Both the position numbers and the translations under genes were made by a program. Shown piece by piece: positions 9,201 to 17,118 of a DNA stretch of 17,307 bases. The stretch is from Rickettsiaceae bacterium (GTDB lineage Bacteria; Pseudomonadota; Alphaproteobacteria; Rickettsiales; Rickettsiaceae), in assembly GCA_028372485.1 (NCBI GenBank), contig JAOMYS010000010.1:1-17307 (forward strand), read 5' to 3'. Positions within the stretch are counted from its first letter, which is position 1; each line of letters begins with the position of its first letter. The notes under the pieces are model-generated. The model was not told the DNA's origin, searched no databases, and was given only the letters and a program-made list of their open reading frames with translations.

Positions 9201-9702
9201 CAAACATCTCTGCTATATTTCGCCATTCATCTGTTTTTGCATCAAAAATCAAAGACACAGGAGATATAGCTTTCTCTTCCACTCTTGGAATGGCTATTAA
9301 TTTACCGTCTTTATCTTTATTAGATAGGGATTGTAGATTATTCTTTGGTATATACGCTTTACATAAACTTATATCTCCTTTTATAGTGAGCTTCACACTC
9401 TTATTCGAATCAAGTTTTAGATTCGTATTTCGCCATTTTCCATAAGCATTAGGATCAAGAGATGGCCCATCTGAAGCTTCCTCAGATGTCGTAATAGTGT
9501 AGTTGCTGTTTGCCTTTAATGTAATAGTATTAGTAACTTTACTTGCATTTGAGATAGACTGATTATCATCAAAATTATACCTATATAAACATCCATCTGT
9601 TAAATCCATTGCCCCAATTATTGCAATAATCCACAAAACTAGAATCAATATAATTGCGGCTACTACCGCAAGACCTATGAAGACAGATTTGCTACCTTTC
9701 AT
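6253..9702 (-). CDS. virB6c: VirB6-family protein, third paralogue, very large (RvhB6c-like)
   Basis: VirB6/TrbL-family T4SS protein of 1149 residues. It opens with an uncleaved-looking membrane anchor (about residues 7-31). A soluble region, probably periplasmic, of about 550 residues follows and includes a Cys-dense stretch at about 200-290 (motifs such as C-x-x-x-C-K-Q-K-C and C-Y-D-C), likely disulfide-bonded. VEYVIADYG near 461 and GYLWLRIKNK near 501 belong to a domain also present in the next two paralogues. The membrane core spans about 580-885, with LAPLFLTFILFERT...FDHW near 730-750. The last 150 or so residues are low-complexity Ser/Asn/Asp with S-S-Y-G-S repeats, ending in a basic stretch. 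An unusually strong GAGGAGGT ribosome-binding site precedes the ATG. The gene overlaps both neighbours by single bases. Confidence 0.92.
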   Translation of the reverse strand: MKGSKSVFIGLAVVAAIILILVLWIIAIIGAMDLTDGCLYRYNFDDNQSISNASKVTNTITLKANSNYTITTSEEASDGPSLDPNAYGKWRNTNLKLDSNKSVKLTIKGDISLCKAYIPKNNLQSLSNKDKDGKLIAIPRVEEKAISPVSLIFDAKTDEWRNIAEMFENDHVVVSILPDKKTNMEDTKIYDSFDKHTKTIDCRAGKTTYNPACGRYSVWDGRDKYLDKCEYKAECKQKCTWNYICIIPIVNIAKQATSSCYDCTWTPCYTSDYKTTPPPYSNDGKYNAPWSNDLTKLILNFNRNCEYEHEYINSDDYQKKKYFWFSADTATGLLTRIDSNLSPTNAKERGGYKFAKILENQSVSEYQSNLDKGQGNQDQSSSNKDKDYQGQSSLTGDEDYKIIFNEEYKQNTIGYLQYRFLNKGSFDSNTGGYVLNIRQTKCRHTNGSSAVGDSFAGRGVVEYVIADYGKNPNNSKSEDLSPQKILADKNGSGEVKTSGDEKGYLWLRIKNKDEDYKDSFGQYQVNLESTIAEGGFYADVLNPFFEGLKDKIKQASITIFKNMTCYKGAGGEGNCTNFFSYIKAMLILYVMLYGASFLLGIVKINQTDLVIRVVKISLVAGLLNDKTFEFFNLYVFDTVTNFSDDIISNMSGYSMFSDSTSVSNPFMFLNAVMTKIFLSSTFAGQIMATLSMGFGGLIYFILIFVAICIIVMVLLKAIAIYLMAFMAIAVLIGLAPLFLTFILFERTWYLFDHWLKFMIRYMLEPVIMLAGIIILTQLFTIYLDQVVGYSVCWKCALPIKIPFPSVKGVTPAFLDVELFCINWFAPWGFDYRSTQMGMSMQNMVVLMMLAYCMWGYIDFSSRMVARMAGGFGGPSATSMGEKLAGAVGNKALSKIGLDAKSRQEIKKAARGRLDSMIKGDKTNPLSKRGGNDSLDSKMQKGTSEVRGVKQSNKDYSSQKHRSSSFIDSDVKSDASKTNPKNPDTGADSNNDQGGKVTRQNLRADISGNEQGSSSESSIEKKNDGNIGNTSQGSSSEDKSSNLSSSSGSESSSYGSSSYGSSGSDSSASGSNKDLSQNTSEYSDTNSDSSSGENTGSNFNENSSDSNSDSSKDDSSPQSSSDEKSEISENKKSNSKVRRPNISDKIDDKK
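6370..6680 (-). repeat. Low-complexity Ser-codon tract encoding the VirB6c tail
   Basis: About 100 codons dominated by Ser with Asn, Asp, Glu and Gly, including adjacent S-S-Y-G-S units near 6520-6555. Serine is spelled with a mix of AGT, AGC, TCA and TCT, so this is a degenerate repeat rather than a recent expansion of one unit. Confidence 0.65.
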
Positions 9703-11681
9703 TAGCCAATACCTCCTCGTCCTGTAGATACTTTATCAGCTGCACCGCCACCTCCACCCGTAGAGGCTTTATCACTTGCACCCCCACCTCCTCCACCTTG
9801 CGCTGGATTTTTAGCCTTACCACTAGCTGCATTTTTTGCAGCAGATGCAGCGTTACTCATTTTATCCATTACCATTGTAGGTGATACCGTAACGCTAGCC
9901 ATGCTTGGTCCCCCCGTTAAGTCAGAAGCAAATTCATTTGCATATTGTATAAAGTGATAAAATATTACTACAAAAATCATCACATATAACAAACTTAGTG
10001 ATAAATTAAGAAAATCCTTCACTTGGTATGCCTGAAATAACATAAAACTAGTTTTTTCCCATCCACCACCTTGATAGTATTGCCCTAATTTGTACCCAGC
10101 ACTTGAAGTACATTTCTCTACGTCATTTGTAGGTAGTCTTAGTTCGAATGTACTGAAACTGCTATCACCCCAAGAATAATCATGACGCTGAAATTCACAA
10201 TTGCCGTATATTGCAGAATCATACATAGTCAGCAGTAATGCTATAAAACACCCAATAATTGCTGGCTGTAATGCACAAGAAATAACAATTCTTAACCACG
10301 AATCAAAGTAACCTTTTGTTCTTTCGAACAAAATCATTGGAATGAATATCGGAGAAACATATGCCATACCATATAGGGTAACCATGGCAACTAAGTATGC
10401 TGTTATGAAATATAATATCGTAGACACAAATACTACTACGAAAACTATACTAGAAATAACTACAATTATGTTACCAGCCAAGAATAAACCAAATATTACT
10501 GTAAATAGTGAAAATACACCTGGTGTAGATAAACTATCTGGAACATCATTATTACTGTTAATAGAACTGATAGGATCTCCTGAATTTGAATTCGTTGTCC
10601 CTTTAAGCGAACCAAACATGCTACCTACATTTGCAAGAGCTTGCATGCCTAAATAATATCCAACACGACAATCAATAGCATCCCATACTTTATAAAACTC
10701 GTATCCAGATTCATATTTTGCTCTATCAAAATTACATAACCCCTGAGAACCACCGGACAAAAACACCATCTCTGTAAGGTTAGATGTTATTTCAACTAAT
10801 ATGGGTAAGGCAAACTCCGTCATCCCATTATGCTTGACTTTATTAGCATCATTTGAATTACCAGAGCTTATCCCAACTGAAAAATATAAAACAAAAATGA
10901 ATGTGATGATAAATGTTGAAATCTTATTTAGCTCAACATATTCCTGATTCATTACAAGTTTGAATCCATAAATCATAACATATAGAATCAATGCAGCACG
11001 GATTGTATTCTTCATAGCAATTAAAAAATCAGGAAATGGTCTAAGATTCTGAGAAAAATTATTATCAAGCTCAGGGCAGTCATTCCCCGTATAAAACACT
11101 TTATTCAAGGTTTCACGCAAACAATTAATAGTGAGACCAGAAAAACTAAGTAGTGACTGACTCTTCGACCTTCCATCATAACAAGACTGCCCTAGAGATT
11201 TGCAAATCTCTTTCATTGGTGTAGTTTCAGGTGGTTTTGTCTTATAATCTCTACAAAAAAGTGGCGTAGCTCCCCTTGAAGTAGGCATTGTTAGACATAA
11301 TTTACTATTGATAGGCTTTACGCTTAAAACGATATCTGCAATAAAGTCCTTACCTATAATATCCGCATTCTTCGTTAAACTTTTCAAGGTTTTACTATCA
11401 CCAGCATTCATTGTCACAGTACTACATACATCCTTATCATCAGCTTTATTTCTTATACAAAATTTGAACTGATCACCTTCTGAACTACAAGCATCTTTAA
11501 TATAGCTCGTCATATCTATGTTCTTTTGAATAAAACCATAAGCAGTATCATTCACAAGGTAATCATTTGAACCCTTCAATGGTAATTGGGCACAAGTTTG
11601 ACCAAATTTGGCATATACGCTAGGAACATAGGACACAAGAACGATTTGTATAAAAATAAACATTCTGAGCATTATTTTCAT
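9702..11681 (-). CDS. virB6b: VirB6-family protein, second paralogue (RvhB6b-like)
   Basis: VirB6/TrbL-type inner-membrane T4SS channel protein of 659 residues. A clear signal peptide (first 24 residues, ending S-V-Y-A before K-F-G-Q) leads to a Cys-containing soluble region of about 190 residues. The membrane core starts near residue 225. It carries VWDAIDCRVGYYLGM near 330 and VSPIFIPMILFERT...FDSW near 440-460, both closely matching the preceding gene. The core also shares the F-A-S-D-L-T-G-G-P segment near 585 with that gene (F-A-A-D-M-T-E-G-V), so the two look like products of a tandem duplication. The tail is Gly-rich and contains two copies of a 12-residue repeat (G-G-G-G-A-x-D-K-x-S-T-G). 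The ATG lies three bases after the previous stop, with a GAGG ribosome-binding site inside the end of that gene. Its TAA stop overlaps the next ATG (TAATG). Confidence 0.92.
   Translation of the reverse strand: MKIMLRMFIFIQIVLVSYVPSVYAKFGQTCAQLPLKGSNDYLVNDTAYGFIQKNIDMTSYIKDACSSEGDQFKFCIRNKADDKDVCSTVTMNAGDSKTLKSLTKNADIIGKDFIADIVLSVKPINSKLCLTMPTSRGATPLFCRDYKTKPPETTPMKEICKSLGQSCYDGRSKSQSLLSFSGLTINCLRETLNKVFYTGNDCPELDNNFSQNLRPFPDFLIAMKNTIRAALILYVMIYGFKLVMNQEYVELNKISTFIITFIFVLYFSVGISSGNSNDANKVKHNGMTEFALPILVEITSNLTEMVFLSGGSQGLCNFDRAKYESGYEFYKVWDAIDCRVGYYLGMQALANVGSMFGSLKGTTNSNSGDPISSINSNNDVPDSLSTPGVFSLFTVIFGLFLAGNIIVVISSIVFVVVFVSTILYFITAYLVAMVTLYGMAYVSPIFIPMILFERTKGYFDSWLRIVISCALQPAIIGCFIALLLTMYDSAIYGNCEFQRHDYSWGDSSFSTFELRLPTNDVEKCTSSAGYKLGQYYQGGGWEKTSFMLFQAYQVKDFLNLSLSLLYVMIFVVIFYHFIQYANEFASDLTGGPSMASVTVSPTMVMDKMSNAASAAKNAASGKAKNPAQGGGGGGASDKASTGGGGGAADKVSTGRGGIG
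9711..9718 (-). promoter_or_regulatory. Strong ribosome-binding site of virB6c
   Basis: GAGGAGGT on the coding strand, eight bases before the ATG at 9702. It lies within the last codons of virB6b, where it also encodes the R-G-G of that protein's tail. It suggests that virB6c can initiate well in addition to being coupled through the TAATG overlap. Confidence 0.7.
9721..9792 (-). repeat. Two tandem 36-base repeats encoding the Gly-rich tail of VirB6b
   Basis: Units 9721-9756 and 9757-9792 match at roughly four of every five positions. Each encodes 12 residues of the pattern G-G-G-G-A-(A/S)-D-K-(V/A)-S-T-G. The repeat is in frame and lies at the extreme C-terminus, so copy number could change without disturbing the membrane core. 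Confidence 0.75.
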
Positions 11682-11684
11682 TAT

Positions 11685-14276
11685 CTAATCCTCACTTTTA
11701 TCTTTATCTTCACCGCTTGACTCCCTTGAAGAAGACGAATCTGATGAATTACTATTACTTGAAGAGTCAGAATCATCGGAAGATTTCTCGGTGCTTACTT
11801 TATCTCCCGAAGGTAATGCATCTCTTGCAGTAGACACCGCATCCTTAGCTAATGCACCAGCTCCTGCGGCTCCGCCGCCGCCGCCAGCAGCAACCATATC
11901 TTTAGCCCCCCCTCTTGCTCCAGCTACAGCCTTATCCTTTGCCATATCCCCTCCCTTGCTTGCAGCTCCCGTAGCCGAAGAAGCAAGCTTCATACCAGCT
12001 TTAAAAAGTGTTTGGGGTTTTATAGCCATATTTCCAACTGATACTCCTTCTGTCATATCAGCTGCGAATCTTGCGAGCTGTTCACTAAAGTGATACATCA
12101 GATATAGTATGAAGCATGCAATTAGCATCGCATTTATGAGAGTTTTTATTTTATCAAAAATTACTGTTACTAGGCTAAAATACGTCCCTGGCGCAGAAAC
12201 AATAGCATCACTCTTTATAGCTTTATTTATTGTTTTTTCGCCTATGTCATACACAGCTTGAAATGGATTATTCAACATAAATCCAAGACTATCTTTACAT
12301 TGCCGCTCCTCTTCCTCTGTGTAGTTAGTCCACTCTTGATCTATATAAAAATACCTTGTCCCCCTACTACCATTGCCATCTTTTGCTGGACTCTCTAAAT
12401 CTACTGTATTGCTCATATCAAAACTTGATTCAGAATATGCAAAATCTTTATGCACATACTTACATTTGCCATAAAATCCAAAATCATATACTGAGAATAA
12501 TGTAGTCATGAACACTACTACCACCATTGGCTGCAACATAAACGACATAAGCAACTTGACCCATGCATCAAAATACCCTTTCGTATAATTAAATAAAAAC
12601 ATAGGAACAAACAAAGGAGCTAAAACACCAAGAATTACAATAGATATGATGCATACCACAGTAGCATTTACGACAAATGCTGCTACTGAAATAATTAATA
12701 GAGGATACATAAGTGCAAGTGAAATCAGAGACGGAATGCCAGAAATAATTGCAGGAATTAGAAGATAAACATATGGAGGAATTGGAAAACTCATAACATC
12801 TAATTTAGAAAAATCATGATTCCTAGATGCATTTTCAACAATCATAGTCTGCGCCATATCAAGCCCCAAATAGTGGCTTACTCTACAATCAAGCGCATCC
12901 CACAATCGGAGATGCTGCAGCGAATCCGGGTAATATACTTTACTAAAGTCACAAAGCTTTGATGGGCTTGCATTAATTATCCAACCAGCGAGTGCATCCA
13001 TACCATTAAGAAGAAATGGGAGAACCCACTGAATCATCCCATCCATTCTGTATAAGTCATCCGTGCTTCCTGGTGTTATATTAATCCCTACTGAAAAATA
13101 CACGACAAACAAGAACTTAAAGAGAAAAGTTGTCAATTCAGATTTTTGTGGTACATTCCCAGAAAGCACCATTCTAAAACCAAATAAAATCACATAAATA
13201 GTAAGCGATGCACTTACTATTTTATGCATATTAACTTGAAATTGAAATAAAGCACTTGAACGTCTTGTGCTACTCCCCATTAGATTTTTGATATCATCAA
13301 AATTACATACCGAATTACTAATCATTAATTTTGCAGACATCTCTTTCACACACTCAATAAGTGGTCCAGACATAACTATTGTAGCTTTAGAATTATCATA
13401 TGCTCTTTTGTAGCATCCTCCCATATTGCCACATTTAGCAAGAGAAGTGACCTTGTTAGCATCTTTTGCACCTTCTGGACTTACATCTAAAAAATCAGAG
13501 TAAATTGATATAGGATATGGTTCTTTTATGTACTTACACCCAATTTGAACCCATCCTCCAAATGCCCTCGTGCCTACGCACATTTTGTCTTTATCTTTCA
13601 GTATCTTCCAAGGAAACCATGGTATAATACCCACATCCCACATACTCCCTTGGTCACCTTCTCTCTTATCAAGAAATTTCTTGTGATATTTAGATTTTGG
13701 TAAATCCCAAACATTACCTATACTAGCCCAAGGGTCATCACCAGTAATTTGAGATTTTGCAATTACAGCGACAGTCTTGGCAACTGCACCGATTCTTTCT
13801 TTTGCTAATTCAATATTATTACACATTGAAAAACTTAATTTTTGATCATTAAAATCAATCCTATTACTGCGGTCACAATTATTAGGGAACATCTCCTTAT
13901 CGTTCATATTCACTCTGAGAAGGGTATTAGCATATAAACCAGGGGAAACTATATTGGCCACTACAAAGCTAAAAAAAGAAGCCGGAATACATGTATGAGA
14001 AAATTCAGTACGCAGTAAATCACCTACCCCTTGAGTTTCACATGTAATACTAGATAGAGTATCAAATATTGTATTTCCCGTTTTTTTTACTTTAGAATCG
14101 TCGCTATCCGACTTAGAATCATCGCTTGACTCTGAGTTAGAATTAGCATCTGTTAAATCAACACGTGCGCTTGCATTGAAGCTGAAAAATACACTTACCA
14201 AAATAAAAAATAAAAATACCCTGATGCACTTTATAGGTATATCTGTATATCCAGAATTGCTCAATAATCCACACAT
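11685..14276 (-). CDS. virB6a: VirB6-family protein, first paralogue (RvhB6a-like)
   Basis: Polytopic inner-membrane channel component of the T4SS (TrbL/VirB6 family), about 863 residues against roughly 300 for the Agrobacterium VirB6. A hydrophobic segment at about residues 17-38 ending S-F-N-A-S-A looks like a signal peptide or anchor. A Cys-containing region to about residue 340, probably periplasmic, follows. The membrane core covers about residues 345-745 and holds the family signature LAPLFVPMFLFNYT...FDAW near 550-570, plus WDALDCRVSHYLG near 457, a motif shared with the next gene. The tail after about 745 is Ala/Gly-rich, with a run of five GGC glycine codons, then Ser/Asp-rich. The start at 14276 overlaps the virB4 stop; an in-frame TTG lies at 14279. 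Family assignment is secure; the paralogue letter follows gene order. Confidence 0.92.
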   Translation of the reverse strand: MCGLLSNSGYTDIPIKCIRVFLFFILVSVFFSFNASARVDLTDANSNSESSDDSKSDSDDSKVKKTGNTIFDTLSSITCETQGVGDLLRTEFSHTCIPASFFSFVVANIVSPGLYANTLLRVNMNDKEMFPNNCDRSNRIDFNDQKLSFSMCNNIELAKERIGAVAKTVAVIAKSQITGDDPWASIGNVWDLPKSKYHKKFLDKREGDQGSMWDVGIIPWFPWKILKDKDKMCVGTRAFGGWVQIGCKYIKEPYPISIYSDFLDVSPEGAKDANKVTSLAKCGNMGGCYKRAYDNSKATIVMSGPLIECVKEMSAKLMISNSVCNFDDIKNLMGSSTRRSSALFQFQVNMHKIVSASLTIYVILFGFRMVLSGNVPQKSELTTFLFKFLFVVYFSVGINITPGSTDDLYRMDGMIQWVLPFLLNGMDALAGWIINASPSKLCDFSKVYYPDSLQHLRLWDALDCRVSHYLGLDMAQTMIVENASRNHDFSKLDVMSFPIPPYVYLLIPAIISGIPSLISLALMYPLLIISVAAFVVNATVVCIISIVILGVLAPLFVPMFLFNYTKGYFDAWVKLLMSFMLQPMVVVVFMTTLFSVYDFGFYGKCKYVHKDFAYSESSFDMSNTVDLESPAKDGNGSRGTRYFYIDQEWTNYTEEEERQCKDSLGFMLNNPFQAVYDIGEKTINKAIKSDAIVSAPGTYFSLVTVIFDKIKTLINAMLIACFILYLMYHFSEQLARFAADMTEGVSVGNMAIKPQTLFKAGMKLASSATGAASKGGDMAKDKAVAGARGGAKDMVAAGGGGGAAGAGALAKDAVSTARDALPSGDKVSTEKSSDDSDSSSNSNSSDSSSSRESSGEDKDKSED

Positions 14277-16696
14277 CAACTTTGCTGTTTTACTTCTTCA
14301 TAAAAGAATGGCAACCATTTCTTAGGATCATCCCCATGTTTCTTAATCATCTTATCCATCACTACAACTGTTTCTGCTCTGCCAGATAAAACATTGATCA
14401 CATTATTCATTCCACTTAAATTAACTTTAGCTATAACCGCATTTACACCTTGCTTTATCAAAAAATATCTAGATGCTGGGTCTGTTGTTTTTATTAGCGT
14501 ATATTCTCTCTGAGAAAGCATAAATGCAGTACGATATACATTTGTTGCTTTAAGATTAGGCAGAAAAATCTGAGTAGCCGTTTGTTGTATCAAAGTATCG
14601 CTAATTTGACTCTTTGTCGCATCTTCTACACTTTGCGTTGCAAAGATGACAAAGGTATTTAGTTTACGCAATACTTTCAACCAATCTTTAATCTTAGGAG
14701 CAAAAACAGGATTATCAATCAGTGCCCAAGCTTCATCAAGAACGATCATTGTTCTTGAACCGTCCAAAGAGATATTAATTCTGTGAAATATATAGAGCAA
14801 TACAGGGGAAAGAGATGTTGTATCCTTTAATAACTCAGCCATTTCAAAGCCAAATATCCTGGAATCAGAAAAATTAATTGAGTCTTCATCATTATCAAAT
14901 ATATGAGCATGAGATCCCTTCCCATGCCACATAGATATCCTGCTAGCCAAAGTATCAGGTCCCGACATACCAAGAAATGGCACTATGTTAGCTAGCTTAC
15001 GATCTCTTTTATCAAGTTTAAAATTACCATCTATAGCCTGAGTTAAAGTTTTTATATCCTCTGCACTTAAATTCTCTCCACGTGTTGTTACAAGCGTACT
15101 AAGCCATTCTAAAAGGAACGTTCTGTTTTCTCCAGTATCCTTAAGCTGCAAAGGATTAAATCCACAATTTTGACTAGGATCTACTGCAGTATATACACCG
15201 CCTATAGACCTTAGAAAAATTTCAGCACCTCTATCTTTATCAAAAAAGAACATCCTAGGCTTAAATTTCTGGGATTGTGCACATAAAAAATTCATAAGTA
15301 CTGTTTTACCAGCACCCGTTGGACCTATAATTAAAGTATGACCTACATCTCTTATATGAAAATTAAAATAAAATGGAGTCCCAGAAGTGGTATCTAATAC
15401 ACTCACATGTTCTCCCCAGTGGTTTCCTGATATTTTTCCAAGGGAGTAATTATGCATAGAAGCAAAGCCAGCAAGGTTCAGAGTGTTAATCGTTGATTTT
15501 CTAACAACATAATCCAAATTACCAGGCAGCTGACCCCAGTAGCTTGGCTCCATATTGATGCGCTCACGCACTGGCTGCATACCACAGTTTGAAAGTTCTA
15601 CAGAAGCCATAGATAAGCTATTTTCTAATGCTTTCAAGTCTCTATCAATACATAAGACTGACAAATGGTGTTCACCAAATCCAATTTCACCACTCATTGC
15701 CATATCAAGAGCTTGTGAAATTTCCGCTATTTGAGAAACTGCCTTATCCTCAGCTTGAATCATTCTATTCTGCTGCAATTGCATCTTATTAATTGCAATT
15801 GTTCTATTGGAAAAACAAAAACTTTGAGCCATTATGAACTCAAATGGCATTTGTAAGAATCCGTCTAACAAACCAGCAGATGTTGCAGGTCCATATTCTC
15901 TTACGCTAACAACCCCAGCATACCTCCTACCACGAGGTCCTCTCGCTTCAATTGAACGAGAACCAAAAAATAATCTGTTAGTTGATAGATATTGATCAAG
16001 TGGAGTTCTAGATACCATCATTGGAGTAGAATCACCGCAATTAACTATTTTACCCAAAAATTCACTGATTTCACAAAAAACACCATCTTGAGCTCTCTTT
16101 GTACCTAATAGCTCTACATCATAATCTCTAAGCGTATTAAGTACTCTTGTCGTCATCTCCTGTAGGCTTTCATGCATTTCACACATGTCACTTTCCCATG
16201 CGGACTTATCTGATTTTTGTCGAATTTTATTTAATAAATATTCAACAAAAGCAGCCCCTTGCTTGTCTGGTCTATAAAGTATACTAATATATAACTCGTT
16301 AAAATATGAGTCAGAATTCTCCCTCTTATCATGCCATTGACGTGACAAATAACTTATAAAATCTTGCGATATACGACCCGTTGGATCAACATCATATTCT
16401 GTATTTTGCTGAATCATAGACTTACGACGCCTTACAGTATGGAAATACAACACAATATTCCCAGAACTCATATTTTTTAACAAAGAGTTTCTGACGGTTT
16501 TTCGTATATCTAAATCCTCATCATCCGCAGTTTCAAAAGAAAACCCCCCTACTTTCATCACCTGCAAAAGACTATTATCCTTAGTAATAATAGTATTTTT
16601 ATTCCAATGAGCCTTATATGGTATAAAATGAGAGACAGATTTCTCTTGTTTTGCATAAGACTCTTTAGATGCTGTAGTTTTAGATAACTTGAACAT
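14276..16696 (-). CDS. virB4: VirB4 family T4SS ATPase (RvhB4a-like)
   Basis: Cytoplasmic, membrane-associated ATPase that powers assembly of, and transfer through, the type IV secretion channel. The protein is about 806 residues, the usual VirB4 size of roughly 800. The N-terminal CagE/TrbE/VirB4 domain fills the first half. A Walker A motif, GPTGAGKT, lies near residue 457, and a Walker B motif, MIVLDEAWAL, near residue 650. It is followed by the F-A-T-Q-S segment typical of the family. Both nucleotide-binding motifs are intact, so the enzyme should be active; in Rickettsiales with two VirB4 copies this corresponds to the intact 'a' copy. I chose the ATG at 16696; an in-frame TTG at 16708 would add four residues. 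Its TGA stop overlaps the ATG of the next gene by one base (TGATG), indicating coupled translation. Confidence 0.97.
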   Translation of the reverse strand: MFKLSKTTASKESYAKQEKSVSHFIPYKAHWNKNTIITKDNSLLQVMKVGGFSFETADDEDLDIRKTVRNSLLKNMSSGNIVLYFHTVRRRKSMIQQNTEYDVDPTGRISQDFISYLSRQWHDKRENSDSYFNELYISILYRPDKQGAAFVEYLLNKIRQKSDKSAWESDMCEMHESLQEMTTRVLNTLRDYDVELLGTKRAQDGVFCEISEFLGKIVNCGDSTPMMVSRTPLDQYLSTNRLFFGSRSIEARGPRGRRYAGVVSVREYGPATSAGLLDGFLQMPFEFIMAQSFCFSNRTIAINKMQLQQNRMIQAEDKAVSQIAEISQALDMAMSGEIGFGEHHLSVLCIDRDLKALENSLSMASVELSNCGMQPVRERINMEPSYWGQLPGNLDYVVRKSTINTLNLAGFASMHNYSLGKISGNHWGEHVSVLDTTSGTPFYFNFHIRDVGHTLIIGPTGAGKTVLMNFLCAQSQKFKPRMFFFDKDRGAEIFLRSIGGVYTAVDPSQNCGFNPLQLKDTGENRTFLLEWLSTLVTTRGENLSAEDIKTLTQAIDGNFKLDKRDRKLANIVPFLGMSGPDTLASRISMWHGKGSHAHIFDNDEDSINFSDSRIFGFEMAELLKDTTSLSPVLLYIFHRINISLDGSRTMIVLDEAWALIDNPVFAPKIKDWLKVLRKLNTFVIFATQSVEDATKSQISDTLIQQTATQIFLPNLKATNVYRTAFMLSQREYTLIKTTDPASRYFLIKQGVNAVIAKVNLSGMNNVINVLSGRAETVVVMDKMIKKHGDDPKKWLPFFYEEVKQQS

Positions 16697-16714
16697 ATTT
16701 ATTACCAACCTAGC

Positions 16715-17002
16715 TCATGCATTATAAGAGTTTGCACCGTAATATGATTTATTCGGGCATTGATTGCATTTAGCAGAATAATTTATATAGAGCTCCATAA
16801 ATCTAGGCTCTTTAAAGCACAATAGATAGCCTATCAAATGCACAATAGCTGCTATGAAAATTATATAAATACTGGATTCTTGGATAAAAATACTCACAGA
16901 AATCATGAGATTTAACATTGCATATTGTATGCTAACTCCAAAAATCATAGAAGGTCTCGTTAGACCTACAAACAATGGATCAGAGGATAGTTGACCAGAC
17001 AT
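16715..17002 (-). CDS. virB3: VirB3-like inner-membrane T4SS protein (RvhB3)
   Basis: Small T4SS subunit of 95 residues. VirB3 proteins sit in the inner membrane and associate with the VirB4 ATPase at the base of the secretion channel. The N-terminal part reads DPLFVGLTRPSMIFGV, the typical VirB3 opening in which a D-P-L-F-x-x-x-T-R-P stretch precedes the membrane segments. Two hydrophobic helices follow at about residues 20-37 and 42-62, then an E-P-R-F-M-E-L segment and a Cys-containing tail (C-N-Q-C-P-N-K). The ATG start at 17002 is supported by a strong GGAGGGA ribosome-binding site about eight bases upstream. It is the first gene of the block, and virB4 begins 18 bases after its stop. 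The length matches the family. The short C-terminal C-x-x-C is worth noting, but I infer no function from it. Confidence 0.93.
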   Translation of the reverse strand: MSGQLSSDPLFVGLTRPSMIFGVSIQYAMLNLMISVSIFIQESSIYIIFIAAIVHLIGYLLCFKEPRFMELYINYSAKCNQCPNKSYYGANSYNA

Positions 17003-17010
17003 AGTAATTG

Positions 17011-17017
17011 TCCCTCC
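17011..17017 (-). promoter_or_regulatory. Strong ribosome-binding site of virB3
   Basis: GGAGGGA on the coding strand, about eight bases before the virB3 ATG. It decides the start of the first gene of the operon. Confidence 0.75.
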
Positions 17018-17039
17018 ATTTTTTCAAATTTCATCTCTT

Positions 17040-17052
17040 AGACTAGTAGTCT
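17040..17052. promoter_or_regulatory. 13-base perfect inverted repeat in the operon leader
   Basis: AGACTAGTAGTCT is a perfect inverted repeat (two 6-base arms around one G), 37 bases before the virB3 start in an AT-rich leader. It could be an operator half-site pair for a dimeric regulator or a weak RNA stem. An AT-rich stretch upstream (TACTATAGAAT on the minus strand around 17077-17087) may contain a -10 element, but I see no convincing -35 box. The assignment rests on position and symmetry only. Confidence 0.3.
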
Positions 17053-17118
17053 AATGGAAGTAGATTCACTAAATCAATTCTATAGTATTAATGCGTTAAA
17101 GATTTTTATACTTAAGAG

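Noticed and set aside
11791..12093. Plus-strand Pro/Ala-rich frame
   Set aside because: Antisense shadow of the Gly/Ala tail of virB6a; no start signals.
17081..17118. CtrA-type site (TTAA repeats) upstream of virB3
   Set aside because: TTAA motifs occur, but their spacings (4 and 12 bases) do not match the 7-base spacing of the CtrA site, and the region is AT-rich enough to give them by chance.
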